From JAGGVT01 sp965369605 (GTDB lineage Bacteria > JAJVIF01 > JAGGVT01), in assembly GCA_965369605.1 (NCBI GenBank), contig CBDURE010000072.1, positions 1-17,593 of the forward strand: a DNA stretch of 17,593 nucleotides. Reading direction: 5' to 3'. Made by a program: the position numbers and the translations under genes. Positions 1 to 7,332 of the stretch are shown here, in pieces. The notes under the pieces were generated by a model. The model made no database searches. It had not been told where the DNA came from and saw only the letters and a list, made by a program, of their open reading frames with translations. Each line of letters starts with the position of its first letter. Position 1 is the stretch's first letter.

Positions 1-38
1 GTTTGGTCGTTATCTTCGACACATGTATCACTATTCAT
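1..38 (-). CDS. 5' end of an unknown protein (truncated by window edge)
   Basis: Only the first twelve codons are visible, reading MNSDTCVEDNDQ. The call rests on expression signals, not on the protein. An AAGGAG ribosome binding site lies at 45-50, six bases before the ATG, and an extended -10 box lies about 55 bases upstream. The protein cannot be identified from this stretch. Confidence 0.5.
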   Translation of the reverse strand, partial: MNSDTCVEDNDQ

Positions 39-93
39 TATAAACTCCTTGAAATAAAATTGAAAAAATATATGAATTATTTTAACTTGATTC

Positions 94-102
94 ATTATAG
101 CA
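94..102 (-). promoter_or_regulatory. Extended -10 promoter (TGCTATAAT) for the left-edge gene
   Basis: On the minus strand the sequence reads TGCTATAAT, a perfect -10 hexamer with the TG extension. A weak -35 (TTTATT) lies 17 bases upstream. The same nine bases occur before the 1020-aa lipoprotein at 17307-17315. It sits about 55 bases before the left-edge ATG. Confidence 0.45.
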
Positions 103-208
103 TTAAAAGAAAACTCAATAAAGGGGGCAGTCCCGAATGTTACATCTTTAGGAGGTAATACATTTGATTTGTCGAGTATAACGATTGTGAAATCACCACT
201 GCAAATCC

Positions 209-277
209 GTAACCCATGGACGCTTCCCCAGGTTTTAGTCGCATTTTAACTTCACCCGGCATGGGTTCCCGGGTTAC
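209..277. repeat. Dispersed palindrome-ended repeat, copy A
   Basis: The element of about 69 bp begins GTAACCC and ends GGGTTAC. Between these lie the blocks CGCTTCCCC, TTTTAGTCG, ATTTTAACTTC and CCCGGC. A second copy in the same orientation is at 1269-1339, and a half copy in opposite orientation is at 14132-14158. The right half folds as a CCCGGC/CCGGG hairpin. It looks like a non-coding, MITE- or REP-like dispersed repeat. The remaining sequence from 39 to 208 shows only the promoter and leader of the left-edge gene and a short GGGGGCAGTCCC motif at 123-134. Confidence 0.65.
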
Positions 278-284
278 ATGTTAA

Positions 285-677
285 TCAGGCGATTTCCCTC
301 TCCAACACCTGAATAGCGTTGTCTCTGAAATCATCCAAAGTAACAAACTGCTTGTCAGCAGCGCTGGTTATTCGCGTTTTATCCTTTCTCGAAAGGTTCT
401 CGAAATCCTCATGCACAACAAAACTCTTAAACGGCAGTTGCACCTTCTGAAATTCAAGGCATGAGAGAGCTGTCAATCTGGCGCTGCTGTTATCCTTAAC
501 ACCGAACAGGTAAACCGGACGTGGTTTGATGTCGAACAGAAAATCAACTTCCAAATCGTCGCGTTGTTCAATGGGAAAGATATTTATGACATTAATCAAC
601 TTCAAAAAGTACGATATTGGATGTGAAATCAGGAAAAGGAACAAGATTCCGTCATTCCCGCGAACGCGGGAATCCAT
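285..677 (-). pseudogene. Truncated DUF1828-like protein fused to a repeat-derived N-terminus
   Basis: This 130-residue ORF has two parts. The first ten residues (MDSRVRGNDG) are translated from the dRS3-type palindrome at 652-676 and so are not ancestral protein. Residues from about 40 to 130 look like a real protein C-terminus, with motifs VDFLFD, RPVYLFGV, ARLTALSCLEF, FVVHED and ADKQF. They resemble the C-terminal half of DUF1828-type proteins, which are usually about twice as long and of unknown function. That family match is from memory of the pattern and is moderate. There is no internal Met and no Shine-Dalgarno sequence, so the gene appears to have lost its 5' half when the repeat arrived. 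An expressed short chimera cannot be excluded. Confidence 0.5.
652..676. repeat. dRS3-type palindrome (ATTCCC-N8-GGGAAT)
   Basis: Positions 654-673 read ATTCCCGCGAACGCGGGAAT, a perfect 9-bp stem with a 2-base centre. They fit the ATTCCC-N8-GGGAAT consensus known for Neisseria dRS3 elements and seen as a dispersed repeat in many other bacteria. It lies just downstream of the GIY-YIG gene and supplies the start of the ORF at 285-677. An intact relative is at 1014-1033 on the other side of the GIY-YIG gene. Confidence 0.8.
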
Positions 678-686
678 TTATCTTTC

Positions 687-974
687 TTAAATCAGGCTAT
701 CGTACAAGTCTTTCCATCCCTGGTTAAAGTCCTCAATCAACTCAATTTTCCACGCCCGATTCCATTTTTTCAGCCGCTTTTCACGGGTAACCGCGCTTTC
801 AAAATTGTCATGCACTTCATAATAGACCAGCATCTTGACGGAATGTTTTTTTGTGAAACCGTCCGCTAAATTATTTTTATGTTCGTACACACGCTTTATC
901 AGATCAGATGTGAGACCAATATATAGTGTACCCCTTTCCTTGCTAGCGAGGATATAGACATAGAATTGCTTCAT
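687..974 (-). CDS. Single-domain GIY-YIG nuclease family protein (YhbQ/UPF0213-like)
   Basis: The 95-residue protein is one complete GIY-YIG domain, the usual length for this stand-alone group. The motif tyrosines are in YVYIL (Tyr5, Tyr7) and LYIG (18-20). They are followed by Arg28, His32 in the YEH segment, and Glu65 in TREKRLKKW, the expected metal-binding glutamate. All key catalytic positions are therefore present. GIY-YIG enzymes cut DNA through a single metal ion; the biological role of the stand-alone bacterial members is mostly unclear. The gene lies between two ATTCCC-N8-GGGAAT palindromes (654-673 and 1014-1033), inside a segment framed by 70-bp direct repeats. There is no Shine-Dalgarno sequence, and a TGCGATAAT promoter box ends only seven bases before the ATG, so a leaderless mRNA is possible. 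Confidence 0.88.
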   Translation of the reverse strand: MKQFYVYILASKERGTLYIGLTSDLIKRVYEHKNNLADGFTKKHSVKMLVYYEVHDNFESAVTREKRLKKWNRAWKIELIEDFNQGWKDLYDSLI

Positions 975-981
975 AGTTAAT

Positions 982-990
982 ATTATCGCA
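982..990 (-). promoter_or_regulatory. Putative extended -10 (TGCGATAAT) of the GIY-YIG gene
   Basis: The minus strand reads TGCGATAAT. The hexamer ends at 982 and the ATG begins at 974, so initiation about seven bases downstream would start at or beside the start codon. No clear -35 is seen. Confidence 0.35.
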
Positions 991-1013
991 TATTTGCATA
1001 GAAAGAAAAATGG

Positions 1014-1202
1014 ATTCCCGCGTTCGTGGGAATGACGTATATTTCTACGTTCGCGGGAATGACGTATATTTCTACGTTTGCGGGAATGACGTATATTTCT
1101 ACGTTTGCGGGAATGACGTATATTTCTGCGTTCGCGGGAATGACGTATATTTCTGCGTTCGCGGGAATGACGTATATTTCTACGTTCGCGGGGGAGTGAC
1201 GG
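1014..1202. repeat. 27-bp tandem repeat (about 6.7 copies) growing from a dRS3-type palindrome
   Basis: An intact palindrome, ATTCCCGCGTTCGTGGGAAT, occupies 1014-1033. From 1021 a 27-bp unit, CGTTCGCGGGAATGACG followed by TATATTTCTA, repeats head to tail at 1021, 1048, 1075, 1102, 1129 and 1156. A degenerate partial copy runs 1183-1202. Copies differ by single C/T or A/G changes. Because 27 is a multiple of three, both strands stay open as long peptide repeats (GNDVYFYVR or EIYVIPANA). There are no unique spacers, so this is not a CRISPR array. Confidence 0.85.
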
Positions 1203-1268
1203 GTAATTCTACCACTGCTTATATTCGCTTTCTCGAACATTGCATTAATGCTCAGCGATTTTAATCCA

Positions 1269-1339
1269 GTAACCCGGAGACGCTTCCCCCGGGCTTTAGT
1301 CGTATTTTAACTTCGCCCGGCAAGGCGTTGCCGGGTTAC
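1269..1339. repeat. Dispersed palindrome-ended repeat, copy B
   Basis: This 71-bp element runs from GTAACCC to GGGTTAC and is a close relative, in the same orientation, of the copy at 209-277. It contains the perfect hairpin CCCGGCAA/TTGCCGGG. It ends 18 bases from the stop codon of the RND pump gene. The hairpin may slow transcription out of the efflux operon, but no U-tract follows it on the minus strand. Confidence 0.65.
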
Positions 1340-1357
1340 ATATTTTATGGATTGAAA

Positions 1358-4300
1358 TTATTTCCACCCTAACAACTTAGCGCATCTCTCAACAAACTCA
1401 TCCAGCATGGAGTAAACGACAGGCACGATAACGAGGGTTAAGAACATCGATGTCAGCAGTCCGCCGATGACGCAGACCGCCATCGGAGCCTGCATTTCCG
1501 AACCGGCGCCTGTGCCGAGCGCGACGGGAAGCATTCCGAAAACCATGGCGAATGTGGTCATCATGATTGGGCGCAGCCGTACGGGAGCAGCCTCAAGGAT
1601 TGCGTCCTCGCGACTCTTGCCGCGAGCGCGGACAGTATTTATGTAATCGACAAGTAGAATCGCGTTTTTGGTGACTAATCCCATGAGCATGATTAACCCA
1701 AGCATGGTCATGATATTGATTGTCATTCCTGAAAGATACAGCGCTCCCAGCGCTCCGACGAGGCTAAGTGGCAGTGAAAGCATAATTGAAAACGGATGGA
1801 TGAAATGCCCGAACTGGCTGGCGAGAAGCATGTAGATAAGCAGTACAGCAAGCGCCATCGCGAAGAACAAACTCTGGAATGATTCCTCCATCATGTCCGA
1901 CATACCCTCGAACGAATAACGGACTGTTGGAGGCAATATTGGTTTGATGATTTCCACAGTTCTGTCTTTTGCTGTGCCTAGCGCCAATCCCTCAAGATTT
2001 GCGTAAACGGTAACAGATTTCCGTCGATCTTTATGCAAAATTTCAGTTGGACCTGAACCAGTTTCAATTTGCGCTATTGTTCCCAGGTCAATAAGATTGC
2101 CACTTCTTGAACGAATGGGAATGGCAAGGATATCCATTGGGTCATCGCGATACGATTCCTGAAGCCTGACTTTTACATCATAATCCTGTCCTGCTTCCTT
2201 GTAAATTGTAATCACGCTTTCACCGCTGACAAGCCCGTTTACCGTCGATGCGACATCCATTACAGTCACTCCTAGTTTGCTTGCCCTTTCGCGGTCAACA
2301 ATAACTCGAATCTCCGGTTTTCCTGATTCATACGACATATCGACATCGACAAACCCAGGTTCTTTTTTCCACGCCTCAACCAGCTTTTCAGATGCCAGCA
2401 ACAGTGCATCAAGGTTCTCACCCTGAAATGAAACCTGGATATCACCACCGCTTTGGACTGATAAGTGTTCAGTTGCCCCAACGGAAATCTTTCCTCCGGT
2501 TATGTCAGCTAGTTTCTTTCGTGAAAGTGCGATTATTTCCCTTTGGTGCATGTCTCTTTCGTGTCGTGGAACAAGCGCGATTTGAACAACAGCTTCCGTT
2601 ACTGTCTCAATCGCGCCTGCACCGACAGATGAGAAAATCGTCTCCACACCTGGGATTTCGTTGATTATATCCTCGACCTCGTCAATTTTCTTTTCAATAA
2701 TGCTGATGGGACTTCCCGGTGGTGTTTTAATCTGGACACAGTATTGTTCCTCGTCCATATCGGGTTCGAATTCAAATGGAATTAATGAGCCAATCCAGAG
2801 ACTGAAAATGAAAATAAGCACAGCAGTTAAAACTGACAGCCATTTGAATTTCAAAGCTCTTCTGAGTAATTCACGATAATTCCTGTCCAGTGCGTTCAGC
2901 CCATTTTCTATTATTGTATAAAACAGGCCATGAGATTTTGTTACAACAAGGAATCTGCTCGCCAGCATCGGTGTCAGTGTAAAAGATACAAACAACGAAA
3001 CAAGAACAGCGAATGATACTGTCATTCCGAACTCAAATAAAAAGCGTCCAATCATACCGTAGGTGTAAGCCACCGGCACGAAAACAGCCACGATTGAGAA
3101 AGTAGTAGCCATAACAGCAAGCCCGATTTCCGTGGTTGCGTTTCTGGCGGCATCCATTTTGGATGCGCCAGCCTCGTTATGGCGATATATATTCTCCAGA
3201 ACAACGATAGCGTCATCAATTAACATTCCAACCGATAGCGACAATCCAAGCATTGAGATGATATTAAGCGTGAATCCCATAGCGTGCATGAATGTAAATG
3301 TTGAAATAACCGATGTCGGAATGGCAAGAGCGCTGATTAACGTGCTTCGAGGGCTTCTAAGAAAGAAGAAAACAATTAACACCGCGAATAAACCGCCGTA
3401 AAAAAGATGCATGAGAAGTTCCTCAAAACTTGACCTGATGAATATGGATTCATCCTGTGGGATTTCAATTTCAATCCCCGCTGGCAGCTCATCCCTTAGT
3501 TTTATAATTTCCTCGTTTATTCGCTCGGCAACCTTGACAGTATTAGCGCCTGATTTTTTCCTTACAATCAAGCCGATTGCATCCTTGCCGTCCAGACGAG
3601 CAAGTGAACGTTTCTCCTCGATTGTGTCATCCACATCCGCGATATCATTAAGGCGAACAAGACCGTCAGGAGATTGTTTGATAATGATGTCTCCGAATTC
3701 ATCAGAGGCGGGAACTCGTCCCTTTGTTTTTACAACAAGCTCCCGTGTTCCGGTTTCGATACGTCCTCCCGGAATTTCAATATTACTCATTTTTAGTGCG
3801 CCGATTATCTCATTTACACCTATGTCGCGTTCGCGCATCGCATCAGGATTCAGGCGGATATGCACTTCACGTTCACGGCTTCCGACCATTTGTACCGAAC
3901 CAACGCCCTGAATGCCCTCAAATCTCGATTTGATTCGATCCTCGACAAAAGTAGTCAGGCTGGATAAAGGCATGTCAGCGGAGACGGCAACCGTCATAAC
4001 AGGAGTTGCCCCGATATCGAGTTTTTCAACAATTGGGCTTTCTGCATCCTTTGGAAGATCGCGTTTAATTGATTCAATCCTGGCGCGAACATCCTGAGCC
4101 GCAATGTCGATATCAACGTCCAGCTCATATTCCATAAAAATCAAGCCGACATTTTCCAATGCTCTTGATTGAATCTGCTTGATTCCCGGAAGTGTGCTGA
4201 CTTCCTCCTCAATTTTGTCGATGATTTCCGATTCAACTGTTTCAGGATCAGCGCCGGGATAAACAACAGTGATAGTGAGATAACCGAAATCAACATCCGG

Positions 4301-4411
4301 CATTAAATCAATTCCCAGTTTGCCATAGCTCACATAGCCGAAAACAACAAGCGCAAGAATCACCATCGTTGTAAATACTGGTCTGCTTATGGATATATTT
4401 GAAAGAAACAT
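1358..4411 (-). CDS. RND (HAE1/AcrB-type) efflux pump, inner-membrane subunit
   Basis: This 1017-residue protein is a proton-driven exporter of the AcrB/MexB kind, close to the usual family length. The first membrane helix (about 12-31) is preceded by the typical start MFLSNISISRPVF. The first periplasmic porter block follows (about 32-335). Helices from about 336 include GMLIDDAIVVLEN, with the paired proton-relay aspartates at 399-400. The second periplasmic block spans about 545-845. The last helices include GLVTKNAILLVDY, with the relay lysine at 915, and PIMMTTFAMVFGMLP. No frame disruption is visible. It is the last gene of the repressor-channel-adaptor-pump operon. It is separated from the adaptor by a hairpin-repeat array, and only a weak GCGAG precedes the start. 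The substrate cannot be told from sequence. Confidence 0.95.
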   Translation of the reverse strand: MFLSNISISRPVFTTMVILALVVFGYVSYGKLGIDLMPDVDFGYLTITVVYPGADPETVESEIIDKIEEEVSTLPGIKQIQSRALENVGLIFMEYELDVDIDIAAQDVRARIESIKRDLPKDAESPIVEKLDIGATPVMTVAVSADMPLSSLTTFVEDRIKSRFEGIQGVGSVQMVGSREREVHIRLNPDAMRERDIGVNEIIGALKMSNIEIPGGRIETGTRELVVKTKGRVPASDEFGDIIIKQSPDGLVRLNDIADVDDTIEEKRSLARLDGKDAIGLIVRKKSGANTVKVAERINEEIIKLRDELPAGIEIEIPQDESIFIRSSFEELLMHLFYGGLFAVLIVFFFLRSPRSTLISALAIPTSVISTFTFMHAMGFTLNIISMLGLSLSVGMLIDDAIVVLENIYRHNEAGASKMDAARNATTEIGLAVMATTFSIVAVFVPVAYTYGMIGRFLFEFGMTVSFAVLVSLFVSFTLTPMLASRFLVVTKSHGLFYTIIENGLNALDRNYRELLRRALKFKWLSVLTAVLIFIFSLWIGSLIPFEFEPDMDEEQYCVQIKTPPGSPISIIEKKIDEVEDIINEIPGVETIFSSVGAGAIETVTEAVVQIALVPRHERDMHQREIIALSRKKLADITGGKISVGATEHLSVQSGGDIQVSFQGENLDALLLASEKLVEAWKKEPGFVDVDMSYESGKPEIRVIVDRERASKLGVTVMDVASTVNGLVSGESVITIYKEAGQDYDVKVRLQESYRDDPMDILAIPIRSRSGNLIDLGTIAQIETGSGPTEILHKDRRKSVTVYANLEGLALGTAKDRTVEIIKPILPPTVRYSFEGMSDMMEESFQSLFFAMALAVLLIYMLLASQFGHFIHPFSIMLSLPLSLVGALGALYLSGMTINIMTMLGLIMLMGLVTKNAILLVDYINTVRARGKSREDAILEAAPVRLRPIMMTTFAMVFGMLPVALGTGAGSEMQAPMAVCVIGGLLTSMFLTLVIVPVVYSMLDEFVERCAKLLGWK

Positions 4412-4454
4412 ATTGTCTCGCTTTTTTAATTAGTTAATAAAAGTAATAATAAGT

Positions 4455-4683
4455 ACCTCAACCCCCGACCCCTCGCCACTAGTGGCTTTCCAGCATCAGG
4501 AGAGCCACTAGTGGCGAGGGGAGAAAGAATATCCTTTTCCGACTCCCCCTCTCAGCACGATGGAGAGGGGAGAAATAATATCGTTTCCCGACTTTCCCTC
4601 TCAGCACGATGGAGAGGGAATAAAGAGTACCGTTTTCCTGCTCCCCCTCTCTACGTAGTGGAGAGGGGGCTGGGGGGTGAGGT
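4455..4683. repeat. Array of GC-rich hairpin units with inverted ends, between adaptor and pump genes
   Basis: The array starts ACCTCAACCCCC and ends GGGGGGTGAGGT, its imperfect inverse. Inside are successive hairpins: CCCCTCGCCACTAGTGG paired across 4470-4520, then three CCCTCTC...GAGAGGG hairpins starting near 4541, 4590 and 4640, a period of 49-50 bp. Similar runs giving PPSPL-type peptides are common dispersed repeats in environmental genomes. The array provides the last codons and stop of the adaptor gene. It lies in the transcript between adaptor and pump, where it could protect or attenuate the mRNA. Confidence 0.75.
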
Positions 4684-5883
4684 CCTTTCCTCAATAATTC
4701 GAATATCAGTATCATTAACAACATACTTATTACCGGAGAAAACAACATTGTCATCTTTGGAAAGACCCGATAAAATCTCGACATAGTCTTTCGATGCAAG
4801 CCCTGTTTTTACAACGGTTTTAACGGCTTTATTGTTTGTTGCGACATAAACGATCTTCTCGCCGGCAAGTTCGATTATCGCCTCAACCGGCAGGCTGAGA
4901 GTATTCGCGCTGCGGTCGATTTCAAAACTCAAATGCGCGAACATGCCATGCCTGAGACATCCGTTAATATCCGTTAGGTCAATGGTCACACCGAAATTAC
5001 CAGTTTTGGCACTGATTTCGCGATGAACCATTGTGATTTTCTGCAATTTTAAAAGACAGTGATTATTGGGAACAGTCAACAGGATATTTGAACCCTCAGA
5101 CACACTGTTAATATACCTTTCCGGCAGTGATGCTTCAATTTTCAAATCGCCATCGGCAACAACCTTGTAAACAGGCTGTCCCGGACCTGTCACCGAGCTG
5201 GCATCAGCCAGTTTGTTGTTGATTGTGCCATCAAACGGGGCATGAATAGCAGCGTCATCATATTGTTTTTTCGCGACATTCCTTTGCGCTGTTGCGGCAT
5301 CAGCGGCATCCTGTGTTGTGGCAATTTGCCCAAGAGACAGTTTCACTGCGTTTTGCGCGTTATCAACATCCAATTTCGCGCTTTTATACTCGGTTTCCTT
5401 CTCCTCAAATTCTTTTTGAGTGATGACATTTTCATCGCGCAGCCTTTTGTATCGATTGAAATCCTTTTCCTTGTCAGCCAGCTCGTTTTCCGCATCTTCA
5501 AGTTGATTCTCATAGATTTGCTTTTGCACTTTTGCCGCGTTATTACGTTTCAACGAGAGCGCAAGATTGCTTTCCGCCGCTTTTAAGCCATTCAGATATG
5601 ATTCCCTGTCCAGTTCAGCTATTATTTCACCTTTGGAAATTCGCTCACCATCATCCTTGAACATCTCAGCTATTTTTCCAGGCACTGTAAATGAAAGCGT
5701 ACGGACATCCGCGGCTTCAATTGTCGAGGATGTGTCATAATAAAGCACAATATCTTTCACTTCAGGCTTTATTACGGTAACGGGGACGCCTTTAAGTTCC
5801 TCCTGCGGCGCTTCAGTGTTCGTGCATGACAATAAAATGAAGCATAAAAATATAATTGTTATTGCAAATCCTGTTCTATTCAT
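4651..5883 (-). CDS. RND efflux periplasmic adaptor (membrane fusion protein), lipoprotein
   Basis: This 410-residue adaptor links the inner-membrane pump to the outer-membrane channel. It has a lipoprotein signal with lipobox FILLSC (Cys20). The first half of a lipoyl domain follows (about 60-95, with VPGKIAEMF and GEIIAELDR). A long charged coiled-coil hairpin runs about 96-215. The second lipoyl half is AAIHAPFDGTI (about 215-235). Beta-barrel and membrane-proximal domains reach about 395. The last residues (TSPPSPLSTT) and the stop codon come from the hairpin array at 4455-4683, so the native C-terminus has been replaced or extended; the conserved domains appear intact. It starts 45 bases after the TolC-type gene, with AAGGTG about ten bases before the ATG. 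Confidence 0.92.
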   Translation of the reverse strand: MNRTGFAITIIFLCFILLSCTNTEAPQEELKGVPVTVIKPEVKDIVLYYDTSSTIEAADVRTLSFTVPGKIAEMFKDDGERISKGEIIAELDRESYLNGLKAAESNLALSLKRNNAAKVQKQIYENQLEDAENELADKEKDFNRYKRLRDENVITQKEFEEKETEYKSAKLDVDNAQNAVKLSLGQIATTQDAADAATAQRNVAKKQYDDAAIHAPFDGTINNKLADASSVTGPGQPVYKVVADGDLKIEASLPERYINSVSEGSNILLTVPNNHCLLKLQKITMVHREISAKTGNFGVTIDLTDINGCLRHGMFAHLSFEIDRSANTLSLPVEAIIELAGEKIVYVATNNKAVKTVVKTGLASKDYVEILSGLSKDDNVVFSGNKYVVNDTDIRIIEERTSPPSPLSTT

Positions 5884-5921
5884 AATGGATATTTCACCTT
5901 TGGCTGCTGCCAGTTTATAAG

Positions 5922-5941
5922 CACCATGCTAAAGCATGGTG
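5922..5941. repeat. Perfect 9-bp palindrome overlapping the TolC-type stop codon
   Basis: The sequence CACCATGCT-AA-AGCATGGTG is a perfect stem-loop that contains the TAG stop of the channel gene (5929-5931). On the plus strand it is followed by TTATTTTTTTT, the shape of an intrinsic terminator for plus-strand transcripts. On the minus strand no U-tract follows, so readthrough to the adaptor gene is expected. Confidence 0.7.
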
Positions 5942-7332
5942 TTATTTTTTTTGAATTCAGATAATAATGTTTCATGAAACTCATCCGTTGATTCAAACCC
6001 GCTTTCCATCGCGAGTTTCGAAAGATCTCTATATGAATCATAGATGGATTGATTGTATTCAAGTTTAGCAACTGCCAGAAGAGTTTCACCTTCCAGCAGA
6101 TTTGTAGTTCGCTCAAGCCCCTCACTAAATCGCTCGTTGAGAATCCTGAGATTCTCCTTTGCCGAATTAAAATTTTCGCTTGTTACGTCAATGCTATCCA
6201 ACGCCCTGAAATAATCATCAAGTGATTTATTTATGGAAATCTCAAGTTTTTGCGAAACATCTTTTCTCTGAATTTCCAATGCCTCAATAGATTCCTCAAG
6301 CTGTTTCATCTCACTCGATATTTTTTTTGAATCATATATCGACCAGCTTAATTGCAGCGTGGCGGAGAAAAGATTCGGGTCACCGCCAAGTCCGTTGCCG
6401 CTTACTTTGAAGGTATCACCCTCATTACTGTACTGGCTGATGAAATTCAGCGATGGCCGTTTTCCTGCTTTCACCATTTGAAGCCGTTTGCTGAGCATGT
6501 CAATCTGAAGATTCATCTCTTGTATTTCACCATTTTGGCGCAATGCCAGTTCAACAACATCCTGCCTGTTAAATTCAACATTGCGCGATGGCTTGTCTGG
6601 CTCAAGAGTTTCCAGATTGGAATCGACATCAAGCCCCAGAATCTGGCAGAAGGTCATTACAGCGGTATGTTCCATATCCTGCGCGGCTCGAAGGTCCATC
6701 TGCGCGCGGCCTTTCGCGACATCCATCTGAAGAACATCACTCGCATGAAAAAAGCCTTCCTGCTGCATTAATTGGGCGTTTCGGTGAGCTTCAGTTATAA
6801 ATTCAAGCGATGCCTCCCGAACCTCAACAAGGCGTCTTGTGCTAAGAACGCCGTAATATGCCTGCACCGCGCCGTACGAGATTCCCCGTCTCGCGATATC
6901 GAGATTATTTCGCGCGATTTCCTCGTTGATTTGAATCATCTTCTTAACCGCTTTTTTCGCGCCGCCCGCATAGAGGGGAAATACAAACTGGAACGACCAT
7001 TTATAATTATCCGCAGTCCCCATAGGCATATCCTGGACGCCATCGCCCAAATCAACAGACATAAACGGGGCGCTGTCCAGGCGAGTGTATGAATACGTTG
7101 TGCTTAACTGTGGTAGGAAAGGAGCGTACTGCGCTTTTCCCTCCGCTCTTGCGGCACTGACCATTCTTTCCGCCGCGCAAACCAATTGGTTATTCCCAAG
7201 CGCCATTTCAACAGCCTTTTGATGGTCAACCAACAAAAATTGGCTATCTGATGATGAGTCATCAGCTGTGGAGATTATCGGGAAAAACGTCGTTGCAAGC
7301 ATTATTAGCAGAGTGTATATGAAGAATCTCAT
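5929..7332 (-). CDS. TolC-family outer-membrane efflux channel
   Basis: This 467-residue protein is the outer-membrane exit duct of the tripartite pump. It has a signal peptide (about 1-23, ending ISTA). Two similar outer-membrane efflux repeats follow (about 35-245 and 255-450), rich in long amphipathic helices, as in TolC. Typical stretches include YTRLDSAPF, the helix around YGVLSTRRLVEVREASL, LQLSWSIYD and the late NLLEGETLLAVAKLEYNQS motif. Its ATG overlaps the TGA of the repressor gene as ATGA (7329-7332), which implies translational coupling. Its own stop lies within a palindrome, so the final NTML residues may be repeat-derived. It is placed before the adaptor and pump, all on one transcript. 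Confidence 0.93.
   Translation of the reverse strand: MRFFIYTLLIMLATTFFPIISTADDSSSDSQFLLVDHQKAVEMALGNNQLVCAAERMVSAARAEGKAQYAPFLPQLSTTYSYTRLDSAPFMSVDLGDGVQDMPMGTADNYKWSFQFVFPLYAGGAKKAVKKMIQINEEIARNNLDIARRGISYGAVQAYYGVLSTRRLVEVREASLEFITEAHRNAQLMQQEGFFHASDVLQMDVAKGRAQMDLRAAQDMEHTAVMTFCQILGLDVDSNLETLEPDKPSRNVEFNRQDVVELALRQNGEIQEMNLQIDMLSKRLQMVKAGKRPSLNFISQYSNEGDTFKVSGNGLGGDPNLFSATLQLSWSIYDSKKISSEMKQLEESIEALEIQRKDVSQKLEISINKSLDDYFRALDSIDVTSENFNSAKENLRILNERFSEGLERTTNLLEGETLLAVAKLEYNQSIYDSYRDLSKLAMESGFESTDEFHETLLSEFKKNNTML

Noticed and set aside
123..143. GGGGGCAGTCCC...GTTAC as one end of another MITE
   Set aside because: It shares a loose core with the 8927-9047 ends, but no matching inverted partner was found nearby.
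1014..1202. Possible CRISPR array
   Set aside because: Units are contiguous 27-mers without unique spacers, and no cas gene is present in the window.
1010..1264. Repeat peptides of 84-85 aa on both strands (GNDVYF... and EIYVIPANA...)
   Set aside because: Both are translations of the 27-bp tandem repeat. Openness on both strands follows from the period being a multiple of three.
1333..1357. Intrinsic terminator after the pump gene
   Set aside because: The repeat B hairpin is close to the stop codon, but no U-tract follows it on the minus strand, so I list it only as a repeat.
3411..3911. 166-aa plus-strand ORF opposite the pump gene
   Set aside because: It is a Ser/Arg-rich antisense shadow of the RND coding frame with no domain or ribosome binding site.
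4479..4799. ORFs of 106 aa (minus) and 91 aa (plus) over the hairpin array
   Set aside because: Their composition is the repeat array plus out-of-frame adaptor sequence; there are no start signals or recognisable domains.
5880..6125. 81-aa minus-strand ORF at the end of the channel gene
   Set aside because: It overlaps the TolC-type gene in another frame and has no family features.
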